In this document: one piece after another, positions 13,439 to 21,313 of the stretch
How the letters are laid out: the number at the start of each line of letters is the position of its first letter
Position numbering within the stretch: the first letter of the stretch is position 1
Assembly (NCBI GenBank): GCA_937928295.1
Contig: CALEYY010000106.1
Coordinates: 1 to 24,115, forward strand
Source: an uncultured Moraxellaceae bacterium
GTDB taxonomy: Bacteria > Pseudomonadota > Gammaproteobacteria > Pseudomonadales > Moraxellaceae
Length of the DNA: 24,115 bases
Direction: 5' to 3'
Program-made: the position numbers and the translations under genes
The notes under the pieces: generated by a model
The model's input: only the letters and a program-made list of their open reading frames with translations
Databases searched by the model: none
Told to the model about the DNA's origin: nothing

Positions 13439-14676
13439 AGCAAATGCTGAACTGCCGCCGTTATGTTGCGCTCGCCGCTGCCTTGTTGTTGCCTGCCTTG
13501 AGCTCTGCTGCAGAAATCCTGAGCGTTCGCTCGTGGAGTGGTAGTGATTCGACACGCCTGGTTTTGGAGCTGGATGGCACGACGGACTTTCGCGTCAGTG
13601 AAGACAGCAGCCCGGGCCGGATTATCGTGCTCATGCCCAAGGCCACCACGCGCATTGAGGGGCCACGCTGGCCGGCGCAGGTTGGCGCTCTCGATGCCAT
13701 GCGTCTGGATACCGATGGCAATACGCCGCGCTTGGTGCTGGACCTGAAGCAGGACGCCGAAGCCAAGGTTTTTTTGCTGGGCCCCAGCGGTCAGTACAAT
13801 CATCGGCTGGTGATTGATTTACTACCGCGTGCAGTGAACAACTCGGTGATTGCCGTTGTGCCTCCGAGCAAGTCCAAATTGGAGCCCAAGCCCGTGGTGC
13901 ACCTTGAGCCGACTATTCAAGAGAAGCCCTCGCGAGGCTTGTTCAAGTCCGGCGGCCGTAAGATTGTCGTCACCATCGATCCTGGTCATGGTGGCGAGGA
14001 TCCAGGCGCAATCGGCAGCCTCGGCACCCGAGAGAAAATGGTGACACTGGCCATCGCTCGTGAGTTGGTGCAGTACCTGAACGGGCAGGATGGCATCAAG
14101 GCTGACCTCACCCGCGATTCGGATTTCTTCATTCCTTTGCAGCAGCGTCGCAAGATCGGTCGCGATGAGCATCGTGCCGATATTTTCGTGTCCATACATG
14201 CTGACTCGGCCCCCAGCCGTCAGGCGCATGGCGCTTCGGTGTTCGCACTGTCGCTGAAGGGTGCCAACAGCGCCACCTCGCGCTTTGCGCAGCAATTGGC
14301 GGAGCAGGAAAACAAGTCCGACTTGATCGGAGGCGTCGCCGCCGACAGCGATGACATTTCCAATGTGCTGGCGGGCATGCTGGTGGAGGGCACGCTCAAG
14401 CACAGCCTGGAAATGGGCCGGATGATTTTGGGCGAGATGCAGCCGCTGGTTGGTAAGCTGCATAGTCAGAATGTCGAGCAGGCCGGCTTTGCCGTGCTGA
14501 AAGAGCCGGGCATGGTATCGCTGCTGGTGGAAACCGGCTTCATTTCTAATCCGGATGAAGAGCAGCGACTCTCGGATAGTGACTATCAGCGCGACTTGGC
14601 GGCGAAGATCGGCTCCGGCATCGTCAATTTCTGCCGCCGCTTCCCGGTGCCCGGCACCTACTTCGATCAGAACTGA
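13435..14676 (+). CDS. amiB: N-acetylmuramoyl-L-alanine amidase, AmiB/AmiC type
   Basis: This is a periplasmic zinc amidase that cuts the peptide from the glycan during septum splitting. The 413-residue product has a signal peptide (MKQMLNCRRYVALAAALLLPALSSAA), an AMIN domain (about 27-130) that targets the septum, a linker, and an Amidase_3 domain. Visible zinc ligands are His185 (DPGHGG), Glu200 and His255 (SIHADS); catalytic Glu366 is in VETGFISN. Between them an inserted helix region (SDDISNVLAGMLVEGTLKHS) resembles the autoinhibitory helix relieved by EnvC or NlpD. No C-terminal LysM domain is present. ATG 13435 overlaps the tsaE stop; ATG 13426 is an alternative. Confidence 0.93.
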   Translation: MKQMLNCRRYVALAAALLLPALSSAAEILSVRSWSGSDSTRLVLELDGTTDFRVSEDSSPGRIIVLMPKATTRIEGPRWPAQVGALDAMRLDTDGNTPRLVLDLKQDAEAKVFLLGPSGQYNHRLVIDLLPRAVNNSVIAVVPPSKSKLEPKPVVHLEPTIQEKPSRGLFKSGGRKIVVTIDPGHGGEDPGAIGSLGTREKMVTLAIARELVQYLNGQDGIKADLTRDSDFFIPLQQRRKIGRDEHRADIFVSIHADSAPSRQAHGASVFALSLKGANSATSRFAQQLAEQENKSDLIGGVAADSDDISNVLAGMLVEGTLKHSLEMGRMILGEMQPLVGKLHSQNVEQAGFAVLKEPGMVSLLVETGFISNPDEEQRLSDSDYQRDLAAKIGSGIVNFCRRFPVPGTYFDQN

Positions 14677-14685
14677 GGATTTCGC

Positions 14686-16488
14686 GTGGCCCGTATTCAT
14701 CTGCTCGACGCGCGCCTAGCGAACCAGATTGCCGCAGGCGAGGTCGTCGAGCGCCCGGCATCCGTGATCAAGGAGCTGATCGAAAATGCGCTCGATGCCG
14801 GTGCGCGTGCCATTGATGTGCAGGTCGAGCAGGGCGGTATCGCCGGTTTGCGCGTTCGCGATGATGGCGATGGTATCGCCAAGGACGACCTTCCACTCGC
14901 ACTAGCGCGCCACGCCACCAGCAAGATTCATCATCTCGATGATCTGGAAGCGGTCGCCACACTCGGCTTTCGTGGCGAGGCGCTGGCATCTATCGCGTCA
15001 GTATCACGCCTGACCATGACTTCCAGCCAAGAGGAAGAGGGCGTGGGCTGGGCGGTGCGTTCGGAAGGCCGTGACATGGCGGCGGTCATGGAGCCGGCAC
15101 GGCATCCGCGTGGCACGACCGTTGAAGTGCGCGATCTGTTCTTTAATACGCCGGCGCGGCGCAAATTTATGCGCAGTGAAAATACCGAATTCGGCCATCT
15201 CGAAGAAGTCATCCGGCGCTTGGCCTTGGTGGCCCCGCAAGTCAGCTTCAGCCTGAGCCACAACCAGCGTCAGCTCTGGCAGCTCAAGCCCGCGCACGAT
15301 GAGGTGTCGCTCAAGCGTCGCCTCAGTCAGGTCTGCGGCCCGGCTTTTGTCGAGGCCGCGCAGCCGCTGTCGATCGAGTCGGCGGGCGTGCATCTGCATG
15401 GCTGGATAGCCTTGCCGACTTTCTCGCGCGCTCAGGCCGACCTGCAGTACTTCTTCGTCAATGGCCGCATGGTGCGCGACAAGACCGTCTCGCACGCAGT
15501 GCGGCAAGCCTATGCCGATGTGCTGTTTCACGGCCGCCACCCGGCCTTCGTGCTGTATCTCGACATCGATCCGGCGGCGGTCGATGTGAATGTGCATCCG
15601 ACCAAGCATGAGGTGCGCTTTCGCGAGCAGCGCAGCGTTCACGACATCATTTATCGCGGCCTGCATCGTGCCTTGGCCAGCGTACGCCCGCAGGATGCTG
15701 CGCCGGTCAGCCATGAGTCGGTGCAGCCCCCGGCGTGGGCGGGCGCGATGCCATCTTATTCCGCGCCGACGCAGCAGACTGGACTGGACTGGAGTGCCGG
15801 CGCCCCCGCGCGCGAAGCCTTTGCCGATTATCTCGGTGCGAGCTCGGGCCGCCCGGCCGAGTCACTTCCAAATCTCTCCACGCTGACCTCCGATCAGGCC
15901 GGCCCGCCGCCGCTGGGCTATGCCCTCGGCCAGCTCCACGGCGTCTATATTCTTGCGCAAAATGCCGAGGGCCTAGTGCTGGTCGACATGCACGCGGCGC
16001 ACGAACGTATCGTCTATGAGCGCCTGAAAGCAGCGCAGGGCGGCACGGGTATTGTCGCGCAACCTTTATTAGTGCCGATCAGTCTCGCCGTTAGCCAGCG
16101 TGAGGCCGATCTGGCCGAGCAAAGCGAAGCTGCATTGAACGAGATGGGCATCGCCTTGCAGCGCCTCGGGCCGGAAACTCTGCTGATCCGCGCTGTGCCG
16201 TCACTGCTGGCGCAAGCAGGTGCCGAGGCTCTGGTACGCGATGTGCTGTCGGACTTGCTCACGCATGGCCAGACTCGGCGCGTCGAAGAGCAGCGTAACG
16301 AGCTGATGGCCACGATGGCCTGTCACGGCGCTGTCCGCGCCAATCGCCAGCTCAGCATCACCGAAATGAACGCGCTGCTGCGTGATATGGAGGCGACCGA
16401 ACGCAGCGGCCAATGCAATCACGGCCGCCCGACCTGGACACGGCTGACGCTGGCTGATCTCGATCGCCTGTTTTTGCGAGGTCGCTGA
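14686..16488 (+). CDS. mutL: DNA mismatch repair protein MutL (endonuclease type)
   Basis: MutL couples MutS mismatch recognition to strand incision. The 600-residue product starts at GTG (GAGGAT five bases upstream), giving MARIHLLDARLANQIAAGEV. The GHKL ATPase motifs are ENALDAG (33-39), DDGDGI (59-64) and GFRGEAL (94-100). After a variable linker, the C-terminal domain carries D434-M-H-A-x2-E-x4-E445, ACHGAVRA (about 545-552) and C577-N-H-G-R-P, the metal-binding motif set of MutL proteins that nick DNA themselves. This predicts a MutH-independent pathway, as in Pseudomonas. The stop overlaps the miaA start by one base. Confidence 0.97.
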   Translation: MARIHLLDARLANQIAAGEVVERPASVIKELIENALDAGARAIDVQVEQGGIAGLRVRDDGDGIAKDDLPLALARHATSKIHHLDDLEAVATLGFRGEALASIASVSRLTMTSSQEEEGVGWAVRSEGRDMAAVMEPARHPRGTTVEVRDLFFNTPARRKFMRSENTEFGHLEEVIRRLALVAPQVSFSLSHNQRQLWQLKPAHDEVSLKRRLSQVCGPAFVEAAQPLSIESAGVHLHGWIALPTFSRAQADLQYFFVNGRMVRDKTVSHAVRQAYADVLFHGRHPAFVLYLDIDPAAVDVNVHPTKHEVRFREQRSVHDIIYRGLHRALASVRPQDAAPVSHESVQPPAWAGAMPSYSAPTQQTGLDWSAGAPAREAFADYLGASSGRPAESLPNLSTLTSDQAGPPPLGYALGQLHGVYILAQNAEGLVLVDMHAAHERIVYERLKAAQGGTGIVAQPLLVPISLAVSQREADLAEQSEAALNEMGIALQRLGPETLLIRAVPSLLAQAGAEALVRDVLSDLLTHGQTRRVEEQRNELMATMACHGAVRANRQLSITEMNALLRDMEATERSGQCNHGRPTWTRLTLADLDRLFLRGR

Positions 16489-17423
16489 TGGCCGCTCTGC
16501 CACCCGCGCTGTGCCTGATGGGCCCGACAGCAGCCGGTAAGACGGCGTTGGCCATGGCGCTGGTAACGCGCGGTGTCGGCGAGATCATCTCGGTCGATTC
16601 CGGCATGATTTATCGCGGCATGGACATCGGCACCGCCAAGCCCACGGCCGATGAGCTGCGCCAGGCGCCGCACCGTCTCATTGACCTCATTGACCCTGCG
16701 CAAGCCTACTCTGCCGCCGATTTTCGCCGCGATGCCCTGATTGCCATGCAGGAAATTACGGCGGCGGGTCGCGTACCGATACTGGTCGGCGGCACCATGA
16801 TGTACTTCAAGGTCTTGCGCGATGGCCTGGCGGTATTGCCGGAAGCCGATGCCGACATTCGCGCCGCGCTCGATGCCGAAGCCGCGCGCGATGGCTGGCC
16901 GGCGCTGCACGCGCGCCTGCAGCAGATCGACCCGATAGCTGCCGCGCGCATCCCTCCGCATGACAGCCAGCGGTTGCAGCGTGCGCTGGAAGTCTGGATG
17001 CTGACCGGCAAAACTCTGACGCAATGCCACGCCGAGCAAGCTCCCGCCGAAGCGCTGCCCTGGCAGATGCACTGGCTGGCTATCGCGCCGCCGGATCGGG
17101 CGTTGCTGCATCAGCGCATCGCGCTGCGTTTCGATCAAATGTTGACCGCTGGTCTGGTCGAGGAAGTGCAGGCCCTGCGTGCCCGTGGCGACCTGCATCT
17201 GGGCCTGCCCTCCATGCGCTCGGTCGGTTATCGTCAGGTTTGGCAGCACCTCGATGGCGAATTTGATCTGGCCGAACTGCGCGAGCGCGGGTTGGCGGCG
17301 ACCCGTCAACTGGCCAAGCGCCAGCTGACCTGGCTGCGCAGCTTCCCGGATGTGACCTGGCTGGACCCGGCACAACCGCATCTGGTCGACCGCGTCCTAG
17401 CACTTCTGTCGGTGTCCGCTTGA
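16488..17423 (+). CDS. miaA: tRNA dimethylallyltransferase MiaA
   Basis: MiaA transfers a dimethylallyl group to A37 of tRNAs reading U-starting codons, the first step toward ms2i6A. The 311-residue product has the P-loop GPTAAGKTAL (about 12-21), the substrate motif DSGMIYRGMDIGTAKP (a slightly unusual GM where many homologues have AQ or AL), the HRLIDLIDPAQAYSAADF segment, LVGGTMMYF, and the C-terminal RSVGYRQVW and ATRQLAKRQLTWLR. It overlaps mutL by one base and precedes hfq by 133 bases. Confidence 0.97.
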   Translation: MAALPPALCLMGPTAAGKTALAMALVTRGVGEIISVDSGMIYRGMDIGTAKPTADELRQAPHRLIDLIDPAQAYSAADFRRDALIAMQEITAAGRVPILVGGTMMYFKVLRDGLAVLPEADADIRAALDAEAARDGWPALHARLQQIDPIAAARIPPHDSQRLQRALEVWMLTGKTLTQCHAEQAPAEALPWQMHWLAIAPPDRALLHQRIALRFDQMLTAGLVEEVQALRARGDLHLGLPSMRSVGYRQVWQHLDGEFDLAELRERGLAATRQLAKRQLTWLRSFPDVTWLDPAQPHLVDRVLALLSVSA

Positions 17424-17499
17424 AATAAACGACATCTGCCCCCACAGTGAACTGTAAGCAAGCTTGTGATTGAGGTTGCCATTTCTGCCTTGCAGAGAG

Positions 17500-17541
17500 C
17501 TGGCCGCCGGCCAGTCCATTTGGATCGGCTCGCCTTGAGCC
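17500..17541 (+). promoter_or_regulatory. Two tandem hairpins in the hfq leader
   Basis: CTGGCC (17500-17505) pairs with GGCCAG (17509-17514) around a three-base loop. GGCTC (17527-17531) pairs with GAGCC (17537-17541) around a five-base loop. Both lie in the 133-base miaA-hfq gap, the second just upstream of the hfq Shine-Dalgarno GAGGAC. E. coli Hfq represses its own translation through its leader, so a regulatory role is possible. No clear sigma-70 promoter was found in this gap. Confidence 0.4.
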
Positions 17542-17556
17542 ACTGAGGACACTGTC

Positions 17557-17874
17557 ATGTCGAAAGGCCAAACACTGCAAGACCCGTTTCTAAATGCCCT
17601 GCGCAAAGAGCGCATCCCTGTTTCCATCTTTCTGGTCAACGGCATCAAGCTGCAAGGCCAGATCGAATCGTTTGATCAATATGTGGTGCTGCTGAAAAAC
17701 ACCGTCAGCCAAATGGTCTACAAGCATGCCATCTCCACGGTTGTGCCGGCACGCAACCCGCGTACCAGTCTGCCCGGCAGCACTGTGCCGATTGGTGGTA
17801 CCGTCGCAGGTGCCAGCTCCAGCCTCGAAGACTTCGATGAAGAGGAAGATGACGACCAGCCGCCCTTCGCCTGA
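17557..17874 (+). CDS. hfq: RNA chaperone Hfq
   Basis: Hfq is a hexameric Sm-like protein that pairs small RNAs with mRNAs. The 105-residue product has the near-invariant core MSKGQTLQDPFLNALRKERIPVSIFLVNGIKLQGQ and the Sm2 motif VYKHAISTVVP. After residue 70 comes a flexible tail ending in an acidic patch (EDFDEEEDDD), a feature linked in other Hfq proteins to RNA release. GAGGAC precedes the ATG. It lies eight bases upstream of hflX. Confidence 0.98.
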   Translation: MSKGQTLQDPFLNALRKERIPVSIFLVNGIKLQGQIESFDQYVVLLKNTVSQMVYKHAISTVVPARNPRTSLPGSTVPIGGTVAGASSSLEDFDEEEDDDQPPFA

Positions 17875-17882
17875 GGTCTGGC

Positions 17883-19190
17883 GTGGAGTATTTTGAACGC
17901 CCGGCGGGTGGCGAGCGCGCCATCTTGGTTCATCTTGAGCTGAGGCAACAGGGTCAGGACGAAGACCTGCACGAGTTCGAGCTGCTCGCAGCCTCGGCTG
18001 ATGTGCAGGTGCTCAGCATCGTCACCGGTTCACGCCAGCGGCCGGACGCCCGGCTTTATGCCGGCAGCGGCAAGGTCGCTGAAATTGCCGCCTTGGTAGT
18101 CGAGCTTGAGGCTGAAGTGGTGTTGTTCAATCACGCCTTGAGCCCGGCGCAAGAGCGCAATCTGGAAAGCGTGCTGAAATGCCGCGTGCTGGATCGCACC
18201 GGCCTGATTCTGGATATTTTTGCCCAGCGCGCACGAACCCACGAAGGCAAATTGCAAGTCGAGCTGGCGCAGCTCGACCACCTGTCTTCGCGCCTCGTTC
18301 GCGGCTGGACGCATCTTGAGCGGCAGAAGGGCGGCATCGGCTTGCGTGGGCCCGGCGAGACTCAGCTGGAAACCGACCGTCGCTTGCTGCGTATTCGCAT
18401 CGAAAACCTGAAAGAGCGGCTGGAAAAAGTGCGCCAGACCCGCGCTCAGGGGCGTGCGGCGCGGCAAAAAGCCGGTATGCCCACGGTGTCGCTGGTTGGT
18501 TACACCAATGCCGGAAAATCAACACTGTTTAACCGCCTTGCCGGTGCGGATGTCTACGCAGATGACCGCTTGTTTGCTACCCTCGACCCGACTTTGCGGC
18601 GCTTGAGTCTGGATGGTATTGGCCCGATGGTGCTGGCAGATACGGTAGGCTTTGTACGCCACCTTCCGCATCAGCTCGTTGATGCCTTTCGAGCCACGCT
18701 GGAAGAGACAGCGCAGGCCGATCTGCTGCTACATGTGGTCGATGCCGCCAGCGCGGATCGCGATATTCATCTGCAAGCGGTGCAGGCGGTGCTGCAAGAA
18801 GTGGGTGCGACAGCGCCGGTGCTGCTGGTCTACAACAAGATCGATGCACTGGATGAGCGTGCGCCACGCATCGATTGCGATGACCAAGGCCGCCCGCAGG
18901 CGGTCTGGCTGTCGGCGCGTGATAACGTTGGCATGAGTGAGCTGCTGCTGGCCATGCAGGCTTGCCTGGCAACACCGTGGGAATGGCTGTGGCTGGATTT
19001 GCCGCCGCGACTGGCGCGATTGCGATCACGCCTGTACAGCTTGGGTGTGGTTGAGGAAGAAATCAGCAACGACGCCGGTGGCTGTCGTGTGCAAGTAAGA
19101 ATTCAAACGCCCGACTTGGCGCAGTGGCTGGCGCGCGAGGGGCTAACACGAGCAGATGTGGTGGTCGATCTCGACCCTGCAGCTGCCTGA
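17883..19190 (+). CDS. hflX: Ribosome-splitting GTPase HflX
   Basis: HflX is an Obg/HflX-class GTPase that binds 50S and 70S particles and rescues stalled or heat-damaged ribosomes. The 435-residue product has the N-terminal nucleotide-binding HflX domain (ASADVQVLSIVTGSRQRPDARLYAGSGK), the linker motif GIGLRGPGETQLETDRR, then the G domain with G1 GYTNAGKSTLFN, G3 DTVGFVRHLPHQLV and G4 YNKID. It starts at GTG, with GAGG about six bases upstream. It sits between hfq and hflKC as in E. coli. Confidence 0.96.
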   Translation: MEYFERPAGGERAILVHLELRQQGQDEDLHEFELLAASADVQVLSIVTGSRQRPDARLYAGSGKVAEIAALVVELEAEVVLFNHALSPAQERNLESVLKCRVLDRTGLILDIFAQRARTHEGKLQVELAQLDHLSSRLVRGWTHLERQKGGIGLRGPGETQLETDRRLLRIRIENLKERLEKVRQTRAQGRAARQKAGMPTVSLVGYTNAGKSTLFNRLAGADVYADDRLFATLDPTLRRLSLDGIGPMVLADTVGFVRHLPHQLVDAFRATLEETAQADLLLHVVDAASADRDIHLQAVQAVLQEVGATAPVLLVYNKIDALDERAPRIDCDDQGRPQAVWLSARDNVGMSELLLAMQACLATPWEWLWLDLPPRLARLRSRLYSLGVVEEEISNDAGGCRVQVRIQTPDLAQWLAREGLTRADVVVDLDPAAA

Positions 19191-19202
19191 CAGGAGTTTG
19201 CG

Positions 19203-20324
19203 ATGGCGTGGAATCAACCTGGCTCCGGGCAAAAGCCTGATGGCGACAAGCCCGATCCGTGGGGGCGTCGCCCTGCTGCTGGCGGGCCCAAAGGGCCGTC
19301 GCTGACGGATCGTCTGGGCGACATGTTCAATGGCTCGGACCCGTCCGGCGAAAAGCAGCTGTCGCGCCTGTTGCTGCTAGGGGCCTTTGCCCTGTGGGTG
19401 ATCTTCGGCTTTTACCGCGTTGAGCAGGCCGAGCGCGCCGTGCTGTTCCGCTTCGGCGCGTTCCAGAGCATCCAGACTGCTGGTTTGCACTGGCATCCGC
19501 CGCTGATGGATTCCGTCCAGAAGGTCAATGTGGAGCGTACTGAGCAGATGCCGCTCAATGCCAGCATGATCACGGCAGATGAAAACATTGTTGATATTTC
19601 GCTGTCGGTTCAGTACCGCATTGCTGACCCGCGCCTGTATGCCTTGTCGGTGGCCAGCCCTGAGTCCACGCTGGCACATGCCACGGAGTCGGCACTGCGC
19701 CATGTGGTGGGTAACGGCACCATGACGCAGGTGCTCAATGAGGGTCGTGCGCGCGTGGCGCAAGACATTCAGCCGCGCTTGCAGTCCTACCTGGATCGCT
19801 ACAAGACTGGCTTGAGCGTGCGTAACGTCAATATTCTCGAAGCGCTGCCGCCGAAAGATGTGAAGTCGGCCTTCGACGATGTGATTCGCGCCAAGGAAGA
19901 CAAGGAGCGCCTGAAGAACCAGGCCGAAACCTACGCCAACGGCATCGTGCCGGAAGCGCGAGGTCAGGCGGCGCGTTTGGTCGCGGATGCCTCGGGCTAC
20001 AAGCAGGAAGTGGTCGATCGTGCCCAAGGCGATGCCTCGCGCTTCAAGGGCCTGCTCGGCGAATACCGCCTGAACCCCGGCGTGATGCGCTCGCGCATGT
20101 ACCTCGACATGATGGACGCCGTGATGAGCAAAACCAGCAAGGTTGTGGTCGAGCCCAAGGGTGCTGCGCCGCTGCTTTATCTGCCCATGGACAAGCTCGG
20201 CCTGCCGGCGGCAACCGTGCCTGCGACTCCAGCGGCGGGCACCGGCCCGGTGATCGAGCCGGCGGCAACATCGAGCGTGCGCGACTTTGTGCGCAGTGGT
20301 CGTAATCTGGAAGGAGCACGCTAA
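19203..20324 (+). CDS. hflK: FtsH protease modulator HflK
   Basis: HflK and HflC form a large membrane cage around FtsH and limit its access to membrane substrates. The 373-residue product has a glycine- and proline-rich cytosolic N-terminus, one membrane segment (about 58-76, LLLLGAFALWVIFGFY), and a periplasmic SPFH/band-7 domain beginning VEQAERAVLFRFGAFQ. A long helix follows (DDVIRAKEDKERLKNQAETYANGIVPEARGQAARL). AGGAG precedes the ATG, and the stop overlaps hflC by TAATG. Confidence 0.96.
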   Translation: MAWNQPGSGQKPDGDKPDPWGRRPAAGGPKGPSLTDRLGDMFNGSDPSGEKQLSRLLLLGAFALWVIFGFYRVEQAERAVLFRFGAFQSIQTAGLHWHPPLMDSVQKVNVERTEQMPLNASMITADENIVDISLSVQYRIADPRLYALSVASPESTLAHATESALRHVVGNGTMTQVLNEGRARVAQDIQPRLQSYLDRYKTGLSVRNVNILEALPPKDVKSAFDDVIRAKEDKERLKNQAETYANGIVPEARGQAARLVADASGYKQEVVDRAQGDASRFKGLLGEYRLNPGVMRSRMYLDMMDAVMSKTSKVVVEPKGAAPLLYLPMDKLGLPAATVPATPAAGTGPVIEPAATSSVRDFVRSGRNLEGAR

Positions 20325-21193
20325 TGGGCTCGCGTAATGTGTCGGCGCTGTCCGTCGTTCTCTTTCTGCTGTTCATTGTGAACAGTGCGTTTTTCACCGT
20401 CAGTGCCACCGAGCGCGCCGTGCTACTGCGCTTTGGTGAGGTGGTCGAGGCAGATTTGCAGCCGGGTCTGCACTTCAAGATCCCGATGGTGCATGAGGTT
20501 CGTCGCTTCGATTCACGCCTGCAGGTCAGTGATGCCGAGCGCACCGAATTTCTTACCAAGGAAAGCAAGTTCCTCATCATCGATGCCTATGTGATGTGGC
20601 GCGTGGATGATGTGAAGCGCTTCTTCACCGCCACTGGTGGCGACTTTAAGCAGGCTGAGTCGCGCCTGTTGCCCCTTGTGCGTGACGGCCTGAAGAATCG
20701 CGTTTCCGAGCGGACGGTCAAGGAAGTGGTATCGGGGCAGCGTGAGCAGCTCATGCTTGACCTCACCCAGGCGGCAAACACGGTCGCCAGCCGCGAGTTC
20801 GGTATTCAGGTGGTCGATGTGCGCGTCAAGCGTGTTGATTTTCCGAACTCCACGCTAGAGTCGATCTACAACCGCATGCGCACCGAGCGCGAACGCGAAG
20901 CCCGTGAGCATCGCTCGCAAGGCACGGAAATGTCGGATCGCATCAAGTCCGAGGCGGAGCGCCAGCAGCGTGTGCTTCTGGCGGAAGCGTATCGTCAGGC
21001 TGAAACCCTGCGCGGTCAGGGCGATGCCGAAGCTGCCGCGATTTCGCGCAAGGCTTTTGGTCAGGACCCGGAGTTCTACAAGTTCTACCGTTCCTTGCAG
21101 GTGTATCGCAACACCTTCAACAAGCCCAGCGATGTCATGGTGCTGAAGGGCGACAGCGAGTTCCTGCGCTACATGCAGAAGTCCGGCAAGTGA
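20324..21193 (+). CDS. hflC: FtsH protease modulator HflC
   Basis: HflC is the partner of HflK in the FtsH-regulating complex. The 289-residue product has an N-terminal membrane anchor (about 6-24, VVLFLLFIVNSAFF) followed directly by the SPFH domain (TERAVLLRFGEVVEADLQPGLHFKIP). A charged helix rich in glutamate and arginine (NRMRTEREREAREHRSQG) and a C-terminal segment EFYKFYRSLQVYRNTF complete the protein. It overlaps hflK by one base, so the two are translated in step. Confidence 0.96.
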   Translation: MGSRNVSALSVVLFLLFIVNSAFFTVSATERAVLLRFGEVVEADLQPGLHFKIPMVHEVRRFDSRLQVSDAERTEFLTKESKFLIIDAYVMWRVDDVKRFFTATGGDFKQAESRLLPLVRDGLKNRVSERTVKEVVSGQREQLMLDLTQAANTVASREFGIQVVDVRVKRVDFPNSTLESIYNRMRTEREREAREHRSQGTEMSDRIKSEAERQQRVLLAEAYRQAETLRGQGDAEAAAISRKAFGQDPEFYKFYRSLQVYRNTFNKPSDVMVLKGDSEFLRYMQKSGK

Positions 21194-21198
21194 GTGCC

Positions 21199-21234
21199 CC
21201 CAAGGTCGCAGCCATGCGGGGCTGTGACCTTGGG
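21199..21234 (+). terminator. Long stem-loop after hflC
   Basis: Bases 21199-21213 and 21220-21234 form a 15-pair stem (one G-U) with a six-base loop. The outer arms are CCCAAGGTC and GACCTTGGG. No T-run follows. It lies six bases after the hflC stop and may protect the 3' end of the long upstream transcript or act with the second hairpin at 21267. Confidence 0.6.
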
Positions 21235-21266
21235 CAACATCGACAATCCTGTGTTAAACTGCCCCG

Positions 21267-21291
21267 AACCGAGTGCTGACTCGGTTTTTTT
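21267..21291 (+). terminator. Intrinsic terminator between hflC and hisZ
   Basis: AACCGAGT (21267-21274), loop GCTG, ACTCGGTT (21279-21286), followed by a run of T to 21291. This is a textbook rho-independent terminator, and it ends the nnr-hflC run. It is only 22 bases before the hisZ ATG, so hisZ needs either readthrough or a promoter between or inside the hairpins; TTAAAC at 21254-21259 is a weak -10 candidate that would put the terminator in the hisZ leader. Confidence 0.85.
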
Positions 21292-21313
21292 GTGTCTGAG
21301 CTTGTGAGAAATC

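Noticed and set aside
13822..14700. 292-codon open frame on the minus strand opposite amiB
   Set aside because: Opposite the catalytic domain of amiB; histidine- and glutamine-rich translation without family motifs, typical of a shadow frame.
16419..17381. 320-codon open frame on the minus strand opposite miaA
   Set aside because: It lies wholly opposite mutL and miaA, whose products are unmistakable. Its translation has no recognisable motif. Long antisense frames are expected in GC-rich coding DNA.
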